Part shown: positions 1-11,360 of the stretch, piece by piece
How the letters are laid out: the number at the start of each line of letters is the position of its first letter
How positions within the stretch are numbered: position 1 is the first letter of the stretch
Assembly: GCA_031772625.1 (NCBI GenBank)
Contig: CM062817.1
Location: forward strand, 884,840,184 to 884,904,183
Reading direction: 5' to 3'
Source: Pinus tabuliformis
Lineage: Eukaryota; Streptophyta; Pinopsida; Pinales; Pinaceae
DNA: 64,000 nucleotides
The notes under the pieces: generated by a model
What the model was told of the DNA's origin: nothing
The model's database searches: none
The model's input: the letters and a program-made list of their open reading frames with translations, nothing else
Made by a program: the position numbers and the translations under genes

Positions 1-765
1 AGTTATCCCTTTGATTGAGGAATTTATCCCTTAATTAAGGAGATAAGGATGAGTTGTAATTAGTTAGCTCAGTTAATTGAGTTAAGTCTAGTTATATTAG
101 TTCCAAACAGTTTGTGGAACTAATTGTGAGTTCAGTCAATTAATGCATGCATGCATGAAACTAGTGTACTCCAGATAACTGAATATTCTCTCATAAATAA
201 TTCATGCATGTCAGTTCAGACAAAGACCCAGTTGAGATTAAAGGTAGGGACATTGTACTATCAGTTTCAAGAATTTTCCTATAAGAAAATCTCTTGCATG
301 CAGAAGGAATTCATTCCTTGAGGATTACGCAATTTTACAGTGTGTTGGAGCAGTGTGTGAGACCAGTGTCACACAAGGTTACAACAGGAGCACCCAAGGA
401 AGACAGCGCAAGGAAATAAGAGGCTTGGCAGACAAAGGGAAAGGCACATGAGTTGTCTAGTCTATTTATGAGCAGTGAGAGGGATTGTATTGAGAGCTGG
501 ATAGCTGTGAGAGCTAAAGCTTTGTGTAATCCTGAGATATTTCCACTTGAATGATAATATAGATAGCGGGGTTTTTAGTTGAGGCTTTCCCCATAGTATT
601 CTTTTGTGTTTCATGTGTGATTGATTCTTCTTCTATGTTATATGTGTTCTATTTGATCTTGCTCAAAATTGATTAAGCTTCCGCAAGTTTGATTGTAGAA
701 GTAGATTAAGTATTTTGCTTTAGTACATTGCATAATCAATTTAATCTACAGTGAGAATTTCTACA
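1..765 (+). repeat. 5' LTR of copia A (first ~210 bp outside window)
   Basis: The segment aligns collinearly with 11582-12357 of the 3' LTR and ends in CA immediately before the primer binding site. An AT-rich core near 545-560 followed by a T-rich run probably marks the promoter and transcript start. Scattered substitutions relative to the 3' LTR indicate an old insertion. Confidence 0.93.
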
Positions 766-777
766 TGGTATCAGAGC
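766..777 (+). other. Primer binding site of copia A
   Basis: TGGTATCAGAGC directly abuts the CA end of the 5' LTR. It matches the initiator methionine tRNA primer site used by most plant copia elements. Confidence 0.92.
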
Positions 778-885
778 AAAGGTTATTAGAGTTGTGAACA
801 ACATATTGAGAAGGGAAAGTTCAAAGTTTGAATTTCTTGATTGCATATACAAAATCAATTTCTTATCACATCTCAAAGTTCACCA

Positions 886-1690
886 ATGGGGCTCAATGGC
901 TTGAGACTCGAGGATGCCCTGGATGGCAGCTCAAATTACATAGCATGGAAGGATCACATGGAAGCAGTATTAGAAGACAATGGTTTGAAGGACTTCATTG
1001 ATCAAGAAGTCCCTAAGGCAGCATCAGCTAATGCCCAAGAATTGGCGGAATGGAAGAAATGTGTGGCGAGAGCGGGGAGGATTCTTTTGGAGGGAGTTCG
1101 AGACCATATTATCTAGAGTCTCCATGGGAATGAGACTCCGTTTTCAATGTGGAAGACATTGAAGGACCTATATCAGAACAACAGTGACCAGAGGAATCTA
1201 GTGCTCAAGGACAAGCTTCAGAAATCAAGTGTGAAAAGGGCGACACGATTTCTACATATCTGAACAAGCTCACCACCTGCAGAGATGAGCTTGGAAGTGT
1301 AGGAATCACTACAGTCGATGATGATATGGTGATTTTTTCTCTCCTTAGTCTTTCTAAGAGCTGGCATAACAACTAGGACTCAGTGAAAGGAAGAGAGAAA
1401 CTGTCGGATTGGGAACGACCTTGGTTGGATCTGATGCAGGAGGAGATCAGGAGGAGCACCAGAGATGGTTCTTCATCTAAGCATGACGATGAAGAAAATC
1501 TAGCCTTAGCCAGTAAGGAAAGGAAAGGGAAAGGCAAGGCTTCCCATTCCAAATTTAGCTCTTCTCATGGTGGGAAGAAGATTAACAAATCTAAAGTGAG
1601 ATGCTTTAATCGTCATGAGGTGGGCCATTATGCAACTGTTTTTCCATTGAACCTAACAAGGAATCCTACAAAGGATCAGAAGGTGAGGCA
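886..1690 (+). pseudogene. Copia A Gag, degenerate
   Basis: An ATG at 886 starts MGLNGLRLEDALDGSSNY, the usual N-terminus of plant copia Gag (DUF4219/UBN2 type). The conserved W of the WKDHM segment is present. Stops or frame changes occur near 1114 and 1375; after that the frame resumes at 1383 with a basic tail. The zinc knuckle near 1600 reads CFNRHEVGHYATVFP, in which the second and last cysteines of CX2CX4HX4C have become Arg and Phe. Capsid assembly and RNA binding are the expected roles, but this copy cannot make a normal product. Confidence 0.85.
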
Positions 1691-2221
1691 CGAACCTCTC
1701 AGTTTGAATTGGATTTTACCCTCATCGCACGTATGGTTTCATCGGTGGTGGGTTGTGTTTGGTACCTGGACAATGGAGACTCATTCCACATGACTAGCGA
1801 TAAGAATTTATTCAATACCTTGGAGGAGAAAGACCTTAAGCTACGCAAAGAGATGGGTGATGATGGAAAGTACCATGTTTCAGGTGAAGGTACGGTTGTG
1901 ATTCAAAGGGAGCATAGAGCTCCTCTCACCCTGACTGATATAAAGTATGTGCCTGGACCGAAGAAAAACTTGGTATTGGTCACGATGTTGGAAGACAGAG
2001 ATTATGATGTAGTCTCCAATAAAGGAAAGGCGTTCCTGAGACACATAGCCATAGATAAAACCAAGAGGATTGGGATTCGAGTGAAGAATATCGACAAGCT
2101 AGAGGTAAATGACTGTGCTACATTAAGTTCCAAAGAAGAATTGATTCAAAGCCAAGATATTGGAAAGTTATGGAATAGGCGGTTGGGCCACTTGCATCAT
2201 GGGGCCTTGAAGATAATGTAG
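1691..2221 (+). pseudogene. Copia A aspartic protease and GAG-pre-integrase domain, inactive
   Basis: An open frame runs from about 1709 to 2221. The protease motif that should read WxxDSGxxxHM is WYLDNGDSFHM, so the DSG/DTG catalytic triplet is DNG (codons at 1769-1777). The C-terminal part LWNRRLGHLHHGALKIM is the GAG-pre-integrase domain preceding integrase in Ty1/copia polyproteins. The frame ends in a premature TAG. The family role is to cleave the Gag-Pol precursor; the active-site change predicts no activity. Confidence 0.88.
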
Positions 2222-2968
2222 CAGATTTCTACCAGACTTCTCAAAGGTAAACTTGAGCAAGTGGACACATGCAAAGGTTGTACCTTGGGTAAGTATGCAA
2301 AATCTTCCTTTCATGATCGAGATAGTCAAGCTGAAGAAATCTTGGAGCAAGTTCATACAGATGTGTGTGGACCATTCTTGACAGCCTCCACCGCTAAACA
2401 AAGGTATTATGTTATTTTCATTGATGATTTTTCTTGTAAATGCTGGATCTATTTCATGCAGAAGAAGGATCAAACCTTCTCAAAGTTTTGTGAGTTCAAA
2501 GCTTTGGCTGAGAAAGAATCAAGAAAGAAGATCAGGGCCTTAAGAAGAGACAATGGTGGAGAGTATGTCTCTCAAGAGTTTAAGGACGTTTGTGCAGCAG
2601 AAGGAATTAAACGGGAGTTGACGGCACCCCATAACCCACAGTAGAATGGGGTGGCCAAAAGGAAGAACAGAACAATTTTGGGGGCATCTTGGGCGATGTT
2701 GCATGACCAAGGCCTACCACTTCATTTGTGGGCTAAGGCATGCAACGCAGTGGTCTATTTGCATAATAGAAGCCCGCATTGCATACTTGGGATGAAGACA
2801 CCAGAGGAAGATTTCTCTGGGAAGAGACCAAATGTGAGTCACTTCAGGATCTTTGGCTCGACGGTTTATTTCCATGTGACCAAGAATGTCCAAAAGAAAC
2901 TTGAGTTGACAGCAAAGTTGGGGATACTTGTGGGGTACACAAATACACCCCACAACTATAGAGTTTAA
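2222..2968 (+). pseudogene. Copia A integrase, first copy, catalytic Glu replaced by Lys
   Basis: The zinc-binding CKGC segment, HTDVCGPF (first Asp) and RRDNGGEYVS (second Asp) are all legible. An in-frame TAG at about 2642 interrupts the PQQNG stretch. The catalytic Glu of the usual NGVAERKNRT motif is Lys here (NGVAKRKNRT, codon 2657-2659), a GAA to AAA change. The frame then runs through LWAKACNAVVYLHNRSP to TPHNYRV, where foreign DNA begins. The continuation is found at 9453. Confidence 0.9.
2945..2959 (+). repeat. Target-site duplication, left copy (Penelope-like insertion)
   Basis: ACACCCCACAACTAT recurs exactly at 9453-9467 on the far side of the foreign block. A third copy, at 5905-5919, lies in the internal tandem duplication. 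Confidence 0.82.
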
Positions 2969-3251
2969 GCTTCTGTGATCCATATCAAGTTAAGAAATAT
3001 TCTTCGGCGAAAATCACATGGAATATCATTTGTCAACGCGTTTCGAACCAACTAGTGTGGTTCATCGTCAGGATAAGTTGAAGCAACAGATCCAGCTTAG
3101 CATGATAAATAGTTTGAGCAGAGACTCCAACGGTTAAATTAACGGCTAATTTTGACCTTAGGCCAGGTCAAATTCTTATTTACTATTTTTAAGGAAATCA
3201 GTTGAATTCGGTAAAGAGGATGGTTATAAAAAGGGAATCTGTTTATTTATT

Positions 3252-3256
<5 letters not shown>

Positions 3257-3295
<39 letters not shown>
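3257..3295. repeat. (TA)n microsatellite in left arm
   Basis: An uninterrupted TA run lies inside the arm. Equivalent runs of different length occur at 4797-4873, 6217-6233 and 9162-9182, so the tract differs between arm copies. Confidence 0.95.
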
Positions 3296-3300
<5 letters not shown>

Positions 3301-4791
3301 GGATTAAATGGTTGTATTGATAGTATATTTATTTATTTATTTTATTCAATTTATAAAATAATTATTATTGGTATTCTACATATATATATATTTTGATTAA
3401 AATAATAAGATGACTAGTTTTTTATTCAATAATAATTTAATGGTTAGTTTATTTTTATGGAAGTTAGTTAAAATAACTTTAAGGTTAAATATATAAATAT
3501 ATATATTCTATGATTAAAGTTAAAATATTCGGTTATTAAGGTGAAAGTTAGGGTTAATGGTTAGAATTAAAAGGATAATTTATTTACTTATTTAAATTAT
3601 TTAATAATTATTATATATATATACATGCCTATATATATAATTAATCATAGGTTGAGAAAGTAATTAATAGTTAGTTTATAATAATGTTTAGGACCAATCC
3701 CATACAAATAATTCTAAGGGGTATTAAGTTCAAAAAATATTATCAAAAATATAATTTAAAAGGAATTAAAGTTAAATAAAGGGCCAAAGAATATAGAAGT
3801 TAACTAATAATAATAAGGAAAAAAGGATTTAATAAAATAAAGCAAAGTTAGTTGGAAAATAGTTAAAAATTATAACAAGATTAGAATGACTATAGAAATG
3901 ATAATTTTATTTAAATTATATTAATATAAAAATAGTAATATTCTTATTTAATTTTTAATAATAGATAAAGGTAATTAAGTTCAAAAATCAAAGTTAACTA
4001 TTATGAGTTAATGGGAATAAGTAAATACCTACAATGGAATATATAAGTAAAAATATTAATTAAAAGAATCATTAAATTATAAGTTGAATAATACTTTAAA
4101 TAAATAACCTAAAATAATAAATTAATTTCTATTTTATTAATATAAAACCAATCAATTTATTTAAATTTCATTAGTAAATAAAGGGAAATTATTACCATAA
4201 GATCAAGGAAGAAGAAATAATAAAATAAATTAATACTATTTAGAAGAATCAAAAAAGGTAAAAAAGGACTTTATAAGAACAACAGGGCAAAAATAGGTTA
4301 AAAACAAAATAAGAGGGCCACAGAATACTAAAAAGAACAAAGAAATAAATAAATAAATAAAAATAAAATAAAATAGAATAAATAAAAATAGATATAATAG
4401 AGACGAAAAACCAAAGAGGATGAAAAAACGACTAGGACGAGAGGGCAGGGAATATAGGCATGTATATATATATATAATAATTATTAAATAATTTAAATAA
4501 GTAAGTAAATTATCCTTTTAATTCTAACCATTAACCCTAACTTTCACCTTAATAACCGAATATTTTAACTTTAATCATAGAATATATATATATATATATA
4601 TATTTAACCTTAAAATTATTTTAACTAACTTCCATAAAAATAAACTAACCATTAAATTATTATTGAATAAAAAACTAGTCATCTTATTATTTTAATCAAA
4701 ATATATATATATGTAGAATACCAATAATAATTATTTTATAAATTGAATAAAATAAATAAATAAATATACTATCAATCCAACCATTTAATCC

Positions 4792-4796
<5 letters not shown>

Positions 4797-4873
<77 letters not shown>
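4797..4873. repeat. (TA)n microsatellite, longest copy
   Basis: About 75 bases of alternating TA occupy the inverted right arm of the first copy. This is the expanded counterpart of the run at 3257-3295. Confidence 0.95.
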
Positions 4874-4879
<6 letters not shown>

Positions 4880-5031
4880 TTAAATAAATAAACAGATTCC
4901 CTTTTTATAACTATCCTCTTTACCGAATTCAACTGATTTCCTTAAAAATAGTAAATAAGAATTTGACCTGGCCTAAGGTCAAAATTAGTCGTTAATTTAA
5001 CCGTTGGAGTCTCTGCTCAAACTATTTATTA

Positions 5032-5928
5032 GGGATTCGAGTGAAGAATATCGACAAGCTAGAGGTAGATGACTGTGCTACATTAAGTTCCAAAGAAGAA
5101 TTGATTCAAAGCCAAGATATTGGAAAGTTATGGAATAGGCGGTTGGGCCACTTGCATCATGGGGCCTTGAAGATAATGTAGTAGATTTCTACCAGACTTC
5201 TCAAAGGTAAACTTGAGCAAGTGGACACATGCAAAGGTTGTACCTTGGGTAAGTATGCAAAATCTTCCTTTCATGATCGAGATAGTCAAGCTGAAGAAAT
5301 CTTGGAGCAAGTTCATACAGATGTGTGTGGACCATTCTTGACAGCCTCCACCGCTAAACAAAGGTATTATGTTATTTTCATTGATGATTTTTCTTGTAAA
5401 TGCTGGATCTATTTCATGCAGAAGAAGGATCAAACCTTCTCAAAGTTTTGTGAGTTCAAAGCTTTGGCTGAGAAAGAATCAAGAAAGAAGATCAGGGCCT
5501 TAAGAAGAGACAATGGTGGAGAGTATGTCTCTCAAGAGTTTAAGGAATTTTGTGCAGCAGAAGGAATTAAACGGGAGTTGACGGCACCCCATAACCCACA
5601 GTAGAATGGGGTGGCCAAAAGGAAGAACATAACAATTTTGGGGGCATCTTCGGCGATGTTGCATGACCAAGGCCTACCACTTCATTTGTGGGCTAAGGCA
5701 TGCAACGCAGTGGTCTATTTGCATAATAGAAGGCCGCATTGCATACTTTGGATGAAGACACCAGAGGAAGATTTCTCCGGGAAGAGACCAAATGTGAGTC
5801 ACTTCAGGATCTTTGGCTCGACGGTTTATTTCCATGTGACCAAGAATGTCCAAAAGAAACTTGAGTTGACAGCAAAGTTGGGGATACTTGTGGGGTACAC
5901 AAATACACCCCACAACTATAGAGTTTAA
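5032..5928 (+). pseudogene. Copia A integrase, second (tandem) copy
   Basis: The sequence repeats 2072-2968 at an exact 2,960-bp offset with only about ten substitutions by eye. It carries the same defects: the stop after KIM, the in-frame TAG in PQ*NG, and Lys instead of the catalytic Glu (5617-5619). These lesions therefore predate the duplication. It is flanked on both sides by Penelope-like arm sequence and has no LTR, so it is a rearrangement product and not a separate insertion. Confidence 0.9.
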
Positions 5929-5948
5929 GCTTCTGTGATCCATATCAA

Positions 5949-7405
5949 GTTAAGAAAGATTCTTCGGCGAAAATCACATGGAATATCATTTGTCGACGTG
6001 TTTCGAACCAACTAGTGTGGTTCATCGTCAGGACAAGTTGAAGCAACAGATCCAGCTTAGCATGATAAATAGTTTGAGCAGAGACTCCAGCCGTTAAATT
6101 AACGGCTAATTTTGACGTTAGGCCAGGTCAAATTCTTATTTACTATTTTTAAGGAAATCAGTTGAATTCGGTAAAGAGGATGGTTATAAAAAGGGAATCT
6201 GTTTATTTATTTAAATTATATATATATATATAAGGTAGGATTGAATGATTGGATTGATAGTATATTTATTTATTTATTTTATTCAATTTATAAAATAATT
6301 ATTATTGGTATTCTACATATATATATTTTTTGATTAAAATAATAAGATGACTAGTTTTTTATTCAATAATAGTTTAATGGTTAGTTTATTTTTATGGAAG
6401 TTAGTTAAAATAATTTTAAGGTTAAATATATAAATATATATATTCTATGATTAAAGTTAAAATATTCGGTTATTAAGGTGAAAGTTAGGGTTAATGGTTA
6501 GAATTAAAAGGATAATTTATTTACTTATTTAAATTATTTAATAATTATTATATATATATACATGCCTATATATATAATTAATCATAGGTTGAGAAAGTAA
6601 TTAATAATTAGTTTATAATAATGTTTAGGACCAATCCCATACAAATAATTCTAAGGGGTATTAAGTTCAAAAAATATTATCAAAAATATAATTTAAAAGG
6701 AATTAAAGTTAAATAAAGGGCCAAAGAATATAGAAGTTAAGTAATAATAATAAAAAGGAAAAAAGGATTTAATAAAATAAAGCAAAGTTAGTTGGAAAAT
6801 AGTTAAAAAATTATAACAAGATTAGAATGACTATAGAAATGATAATTTTATTTAAATTATATTAATATAAAAATAGTAATAATCTTATTTAATTTTTAAT
6901 AATAGATAAAGGTAATTAAGTTCAAAAATCAAAGTTAACTATTATGAGTTAATGGGAATAAGTAAATGCCTACAATGGAATATATAAGTAAAAATATTAA
7001 TTAAAAGAATCATTAAATTATAAGTTGAATAATACTTTAAATAAATAACCTAAAATAATAAATTAATTTCTATTTTATTAATATAAAACCAATCAATTTA
7101 TTTAAATTTCATTAGTAAATAAAGGGAAATTATTACCATAAGATCAAGGAAGAAGAAATAATAAAATAAATTAATACTATTTAGAAGAATCAATAAAGGT
7201 AAAAAAGGACTTTATAAGAACAACAGGGCAAAAATAGGTTAAAAACAAAATAAGAGGGCCACAGAATACTAAAAAGAACAAAGAAATAAATAAATAAATA
7301 AAAATAAAATAAAATAGAATAAATAAAAATAGATATAATAGAGACGAAAAACCAAAGAGGATGAAAAACGACTAGGACGAGAGGGCAGGGACCCAACACC
7401 TGGCC
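5949..7405 (+). repeat. Left inverted arm of Penelope-like element
   Basis: The arm is AT-rich with few open frames and contains a short TA run. Its reverse complement is 8005-9452. The inner end, with CGAGAGGGCAGGGACCCAAC, pairs with GTTGGGTCCCTGCCCTCTTG on the other side of the coding segment. Confidence 0.87.
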
Positions 7406-8023
7406 CTGAGGATCTCTGACAAGGAGAGCTTTGAAAAAGAAAAATCCCATCTGCTGGATGTCTTTGCAAAGAATGGTTATAGTAGATTCTTGGGTCATAA
7501 GGCTTTCCTTAAAGCCTCCAGGAATTCTATGGCAAAAAGAGAACCGGGAGATCGGATTCCAGGTGTCCATCTTCCTTATGTTCAAGGGACCACTGATAGA
7601 ATTGGCAGGATTCTTAAGAGGCATAATCTCCCTGTGACCTTCAGGCCCCTGAACACCATTCGTATGTCCCTCAGATCAGTGAAAGATCCTATCGACCCTA
7701 AGGATATGAAGGGCATTTATATGATCCCTTGTTCCTGTGGGACCCCCTATATTGGGGAGATTGGTCGTTCCATTAATCAGAGGATTAGCGAGCACGCAGC
7801 GGATCTTAAGCATAGGAGAGCTAAGTCTTCCGCTTTGGCTGAACATGCTGAGAAAACCAATCATCATGTTTGTATTGAAGAGGCCAGTGTTATAGCTAAG
7901 GTTTCGCATTTCCAACATCGAAAATTCAGGGAAGCGCTTGAGATTGAAAAGAGACCAAGCAATCTCATTAGGGATGACGGGTGGAAAGTCAGTAGGTGTT
8001 GGGTCCCTGCCCTCTTGTCGTAG
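7391..8023 (+). CDS. Penelope-like C-terminal fragment with GIY-YIG endonuclease
   Basis: One uninterrupted frame of about 210 codons is open from the arm boundary with no clear ATG start, so it is the 3' part of a longer gene. Its first half (SHLLDVFAKNGY, LPYVQGTTDRIGRILKRHN) matches the region between the RT core and the endonuclease in Penelope-like proteins. Its second half is a GIY-YIG nuclease: GIY, the cysteine pair CSC, then YIGEIGR, QRISEH and the late acidic REALEIEK, which supply the two Tyr, Arg, His and Glu positions expected of the fold. In the family this domain nicks target DNA for target-primed reverse transcription. The RT core is absent, so the copy is not autonomous. Confidence 0.9.
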   Translation, partial: TQHLALRISDKESFEKEKSHLLDVFAKNGYSRFLGHKAFLKASRNSMAKREPGDRIPGVHLPYVQGTTDRIGRILKRHNLPVTFRPLNTIRMSLRSVKDPIDPKDMKGIYMIPCSCGTPYIGEIGRSINQRISEHAADLKHRRAKSSALAEHAEKTNHHVCIEEASVIAKVSHFQHRKFREALEIEKRPSNLIRDDGWKVSRCWVPALLS

Positions 8024-9452
8024 TCGTTTTTTCATCCTCTTTGGTTTTTCGTCTCTATTATATCTATTTTTATTTATTCTATTTTATTTTATTTTTATTT
8101 ATTTATTTATTTATTTGTTCTTTTTAGTATTTTGTGGCCCTCTTATTTTGTTTTTAACCTATTTTTGCCTTGTTGTTCTTATAAAGTCCTTTTTTACCTT
8201 TTTTTATTCTTCTAAATAATATTAATTTATTTTATTATTTCTTCTTCCTTGATCTTATGGTAATAATTTCTCTTTATTTACTAATGAAATTTAAATAAAT
8301 TGATTGGTTTTATATTAATAAAATAGAAATTAATTTATTATTTTAGGTTATTTATTTAAAGTATTATTCAACTTATAATTTAATGATTCTTTTAATTAAT
8401 ATTTTTACTTATATATTCCATTGTAGGCATTTACTTATTCCCATTAACTCATAATAGTTAACTTTGATTTTTGAACTTAATTACCTTTATCTATTATTAA
8501 AAATTAAATAAGATTATTACTATTTTTATATTAATATAATTTAAATAAAATTATCATTTCTATAGTCATTCTAATCTTGTTATAATTTTTAACTATTTTC
8601 CAACTAACTTTGCTTTATTTTATTAAATCCTTTTTTCCTTTTTATTATTATTACTTAATTTCTATATTCTTTGGCCCTTTATTTAACTTTAATTCCTTTT
8701 AAATTATATTTTTGATAATATTTTTTGAACTTAATACCCCTTAGAATTATTTGTATGGGATTGGTCCTAAACATTATTATAAACTAATTATTAATTACTT
8801 TCTCAACCTATGATTAATTATATATATAGGCATGTATATATATATAATAATTATTAAATAATTTAAATAAGTAAATAAATTATCCTTTTAATTCTAACCA
8901 TTAACCCTAACTTTCACCTTAATAACCGAATATTTTAACTTTAATCATAGAATATATATATTTATATATTTAACCTTAAAATTATTTTAACTAACTTCCA
9001 TAAAAATAAACTAACCATTAAATTATTATTGAATAAAAAACTAGTCATCTTATTATTTTAATCAAAATATATATATATGTAGAATACCAATAATAATTAT
9101 TTTATAAATTGAATAAAATAAATAAATAAATATACTATCAATCCAACCATTTAATCCTACCTATATATATATATATATATATAGATATTTAAATAAATAA
9201 ACAGATTCCCTTTTTATAACCATCCTCTTTACCGAATTCAACTGATTTCCTTAAAAATAGTAAATAAGAATTTGACCTGGCCTAAGGTCAAAATTAGCCG
9301 TTAATTTAGCCGTTGGAGTCTCTGCTCAAACTATTTATCATGCTAAGTTGGATCTATTGCTTCAACTTGTCCTGACGATGAACCACACTAGTTGGTTCGA
9401 AACGCGTCGACAAATGATATTCCATGTGATTTTCGCCGAAGAATCTTTCTTA
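8005..9452 (-). repeat. Right inverted arm of Penelope-like element
   Basis: This is the reverse complement of the left arm, ending at CTTTCTTAAC immediately before the second copy of the 15-bp target repeat. The 29-bp left-end tail has no counterpart here. Confidence 0.87.
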
Positions 9453-9467
9453 ACACCCCACAACTAT
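9453..9467 (+). repeat. Target-site duplication, right copy
   Basis: ACACCCCACAACTAT is identical to 2945-2959. Joining the flanks restores the copia reading TPHNYRV-YLPTSQRIVVRRD without a gap. Confidence 0.82.
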
Positions 9468-9863
9468 CGGGTGTATTTGCCTACCAGTCAGAGGATAGTG
9501 GTTCGTAGAGATCTTGAGTTTGATGAGCAGAAGGCCATGCGAGTTTCCCTTGAGATGGAGCTCCAACGACAGGCTATGGTGGAACTTTTGGTTCCTAAGG
9601 AGGAGGAGCCTAAAACTAATGTCGAGCAGCCACATGTAGAGGTTCCAGGAGTGGATACATCCACTCAAGAAGAGTCTTCCAGAGATGGGCAGAAGCGCAT
9701 GAGAGAAGCTGATAGATTGTTGTCGGATGTGAGAGAGAATGTGGGAGAACCATCTTCTCAGCTTAGACAGAGGAGGTCACCTAATAGGTACACTGGATAC
9801 ATGGCCCTTATTGCGGAATATGTTGAGACCGAGCCATCTTCCTTTGAGGAATCAGTGCAATAG
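9468..9863 (+). pseudogene. Copia A integrase C-terminus and linker to RT
   Basis: This is the continuation of the interrupted polyprotein: YLPTSQRIVVRRDLEFDE is the usual copia integrase C-terminal strand. A low-complexity acidic linker follows, then RRSPNRYTGYMAL before RT. The frame ends at a TAG near 9861. Confidence 0.85.
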
Positions 9864-10720
9864 CCAATTTGGGTTGATGCTATGGGGAGGAGTATGACTC
9901 CATAGTTCGGAACAATGTTTGGGATGTAGTTCCAAGACCGGAGAACAAGTCAGTTGTGTGCTCCCATTGGCTTTACAAGGTAAAGCAAGCTATTGATGGT
10001 AGTGTGGAGAAACATAAGGCAAGATTTGTTGCCTGTGGTTTCTCACAAGTTGAGGGGATCGACTATGATGAGACTTTTTCTCCTATAGCAAGGTACTCAT
10101 CTATTAGATCGATGTTAGCACTGTCAGCACAGATGGGTTGGAAGATCCATCAGATGGATGTGAAGACTGCCTTCCTTAATGGCAAGATTGAGGAAGAGGT
10201 GTACATAAAGCAACCGGAAGGTTTTGAGACCTTCGATCATGATTCTCATGTGTGCCAACTCAAGAGAGCTTTGTATGGGCTGAAGCAAGCACCTCGTGCT
10301 TGGTACACCAGGGTCAGCAACTACTTCATCGGGTTGGGCTTCACAAAGAGTGAAGCGGATGCGAACTTGTAACACATCATGGTGGAAGGTAAGCAGTTGA
10401 TCATTGCTCTTTATGTTAATGATATGATATTGATAGGTGATGATCAGTTGATCATGTCTTGCAAGAAGTACCTTGCAAGAGAGTTCGAGATGAAAGATAT
10501 GGGTCTCACGCACTACTTTCTAGGCATGGAAGTGTGGTAGAAGGATGGGGAGTTGTTTGTGTCTCAAAGCAAGTATGCCAATGAGATACTCAGGAGATTC
10601 CACATGGAGAAGTGCAAGCCCATGCAGACTCCTCTAGTAGGTAACTGGAGGAAGGAGGATGCTACTTCAAGAGAAGTAGTAGAAGCTACTATCTATCGGT
10701 AGCTTGTGGGTTCACTAATG
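9864..10720 (+). pseudogene. Copia A reverse transcriptase, catalytic YVDD mutated
   Basis: RVT_2-type copia RT: SHWLYKVK, KARFVACGFSQVEGIDY, QMDVKTAFLNGKIEEEVY and [16 protein letters not shown] are legible. The catalytic YVDD box reads YVND (10412-10423), a GAT to AAT change that removes a metal-binding Asp. Stops occur near 9903, 9925, 10370, 10540 and 10700. The fold is recognisable but the enzyme is dead. Confidence 0.92.
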
Positions 10721-11360
10721 TACTTAGTGAACACACGACCAGATTTGTGCTATGCGGTGAACCAACTGAGTCGAGCTATGGTTCAGCCTACCAAGCTGTT
10801 TTGGAAGGCAGCGAAGCATGTTTTGAGATACTGCAGAGGCACATCTCAATATGGATTATGGTACAGACGGTCAGAGGGAGTGAAGCTATGGGGCTTCACA
10901 GATGCAAATTGGGCAGGGGGTCCATAAGATTGGAAGAACACATTAGGAGGAATTTTCAACCTTCATTCAGCTGTAGTTTCTTGGTACAACAGGAAACAGA
11001 GGCCAGTTGCACTCAACTCAGCAGAGGCTGAATACATGGTTGCAAGTCAGGAATCATATGAGGCCTTTTTTATGCGGAAAATTCTAGTTGGTTTGTTTGA
11101 TCAGAGGATGGATCCAAATGTGATCTATTGTGATAATCAGAGTTGTATCAAACTCTCTGAGAATCCAATATTTCATGACAGGCCCAAGCATATCGGCATT
11201 CGATATCATCATCTCATAGACTGTGTGGCAAGTAGGATCATGTTGTTGCAGTATATTTCGACCGAGGAGCAAGATGCTGACATTTTGACTAAGGCATTGT
11301 CAAAGTGTAAATTTGAGTTCCATAGAGACAGGATCGGGGTGGCAGATAATCCCTTTTTTG
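10700..11360 (+). pseudogene. Copia A RNase H domain
   Basis: RPDLCYAVNQLSRAM and KAAKHVLRYCRGT are followed by the RNase H motifs GFTDANWAG, NSAEAEYMVAS and VIYCDNQSCIKL. The C-terminus DADILTKALSKCKFEFHRDRIGVADNPF is the standard end of copia Pol. One stop occurs near 10926, with a frame change nearby. The polypurine tract and 3' LTR follow at once. Confidence 0.9.

Larger units (their letters stand above)
2960..5031. mobile_element. Internally deleted Penelope-like copy: left arm plus truncated inverted right arm
   Basis: 2960-4447 matches the left arm of the fuller copy (5920-7405) at a 2,960-bp offset. At about 4448, right after GAGGGCAGGGA, the sequence jumps to the reverse complement of 3105-3635 and runs to 5031. 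The coding centre and the inner part of the right arm are missing. The result is a large imperfect palindrome around an AT-rich centre. At 5031/5032 the truncated arm joins duplicated copia A integrase sequence. Confidence 0.8.
5920..9452 (+). mobile_element. Penelope-like retroelement (Dryad-like) with long inverted arms, 5'-truncated coding region
   Basis: Two ~1.45-kb arms (about 5949-7405 and 8005-9452) are reverse complements of each other and enclose a ~0.6-kb open frame encoding the C-terminal part of a Penelope-like protein. The arm tips match as GTTAAGAAAGATTCTTCGG on the left and its complement on the right. Penelope-like elements are known to carry terminal repeats in direct or inverted orientation and to be 5'-truncated, which fits the loss of the RT core here. 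A 29-bp extra tail lies at the left end only. Confidence 0.85.

Noticed and set aside
3202-3396. Open frame with Tyr-Ile repeats
   Set aside because: Translation of a TA microsatellite.
7938-8219. 93-codon frame with a hydrophobic, Phe/Leu-rich C-terminus
   Set aside because: It overlaps the end of the GIY-YIG frame and runs into the T-rich inverted arm; the hydrophobic run is a by-product of TTT/TTA repeats.
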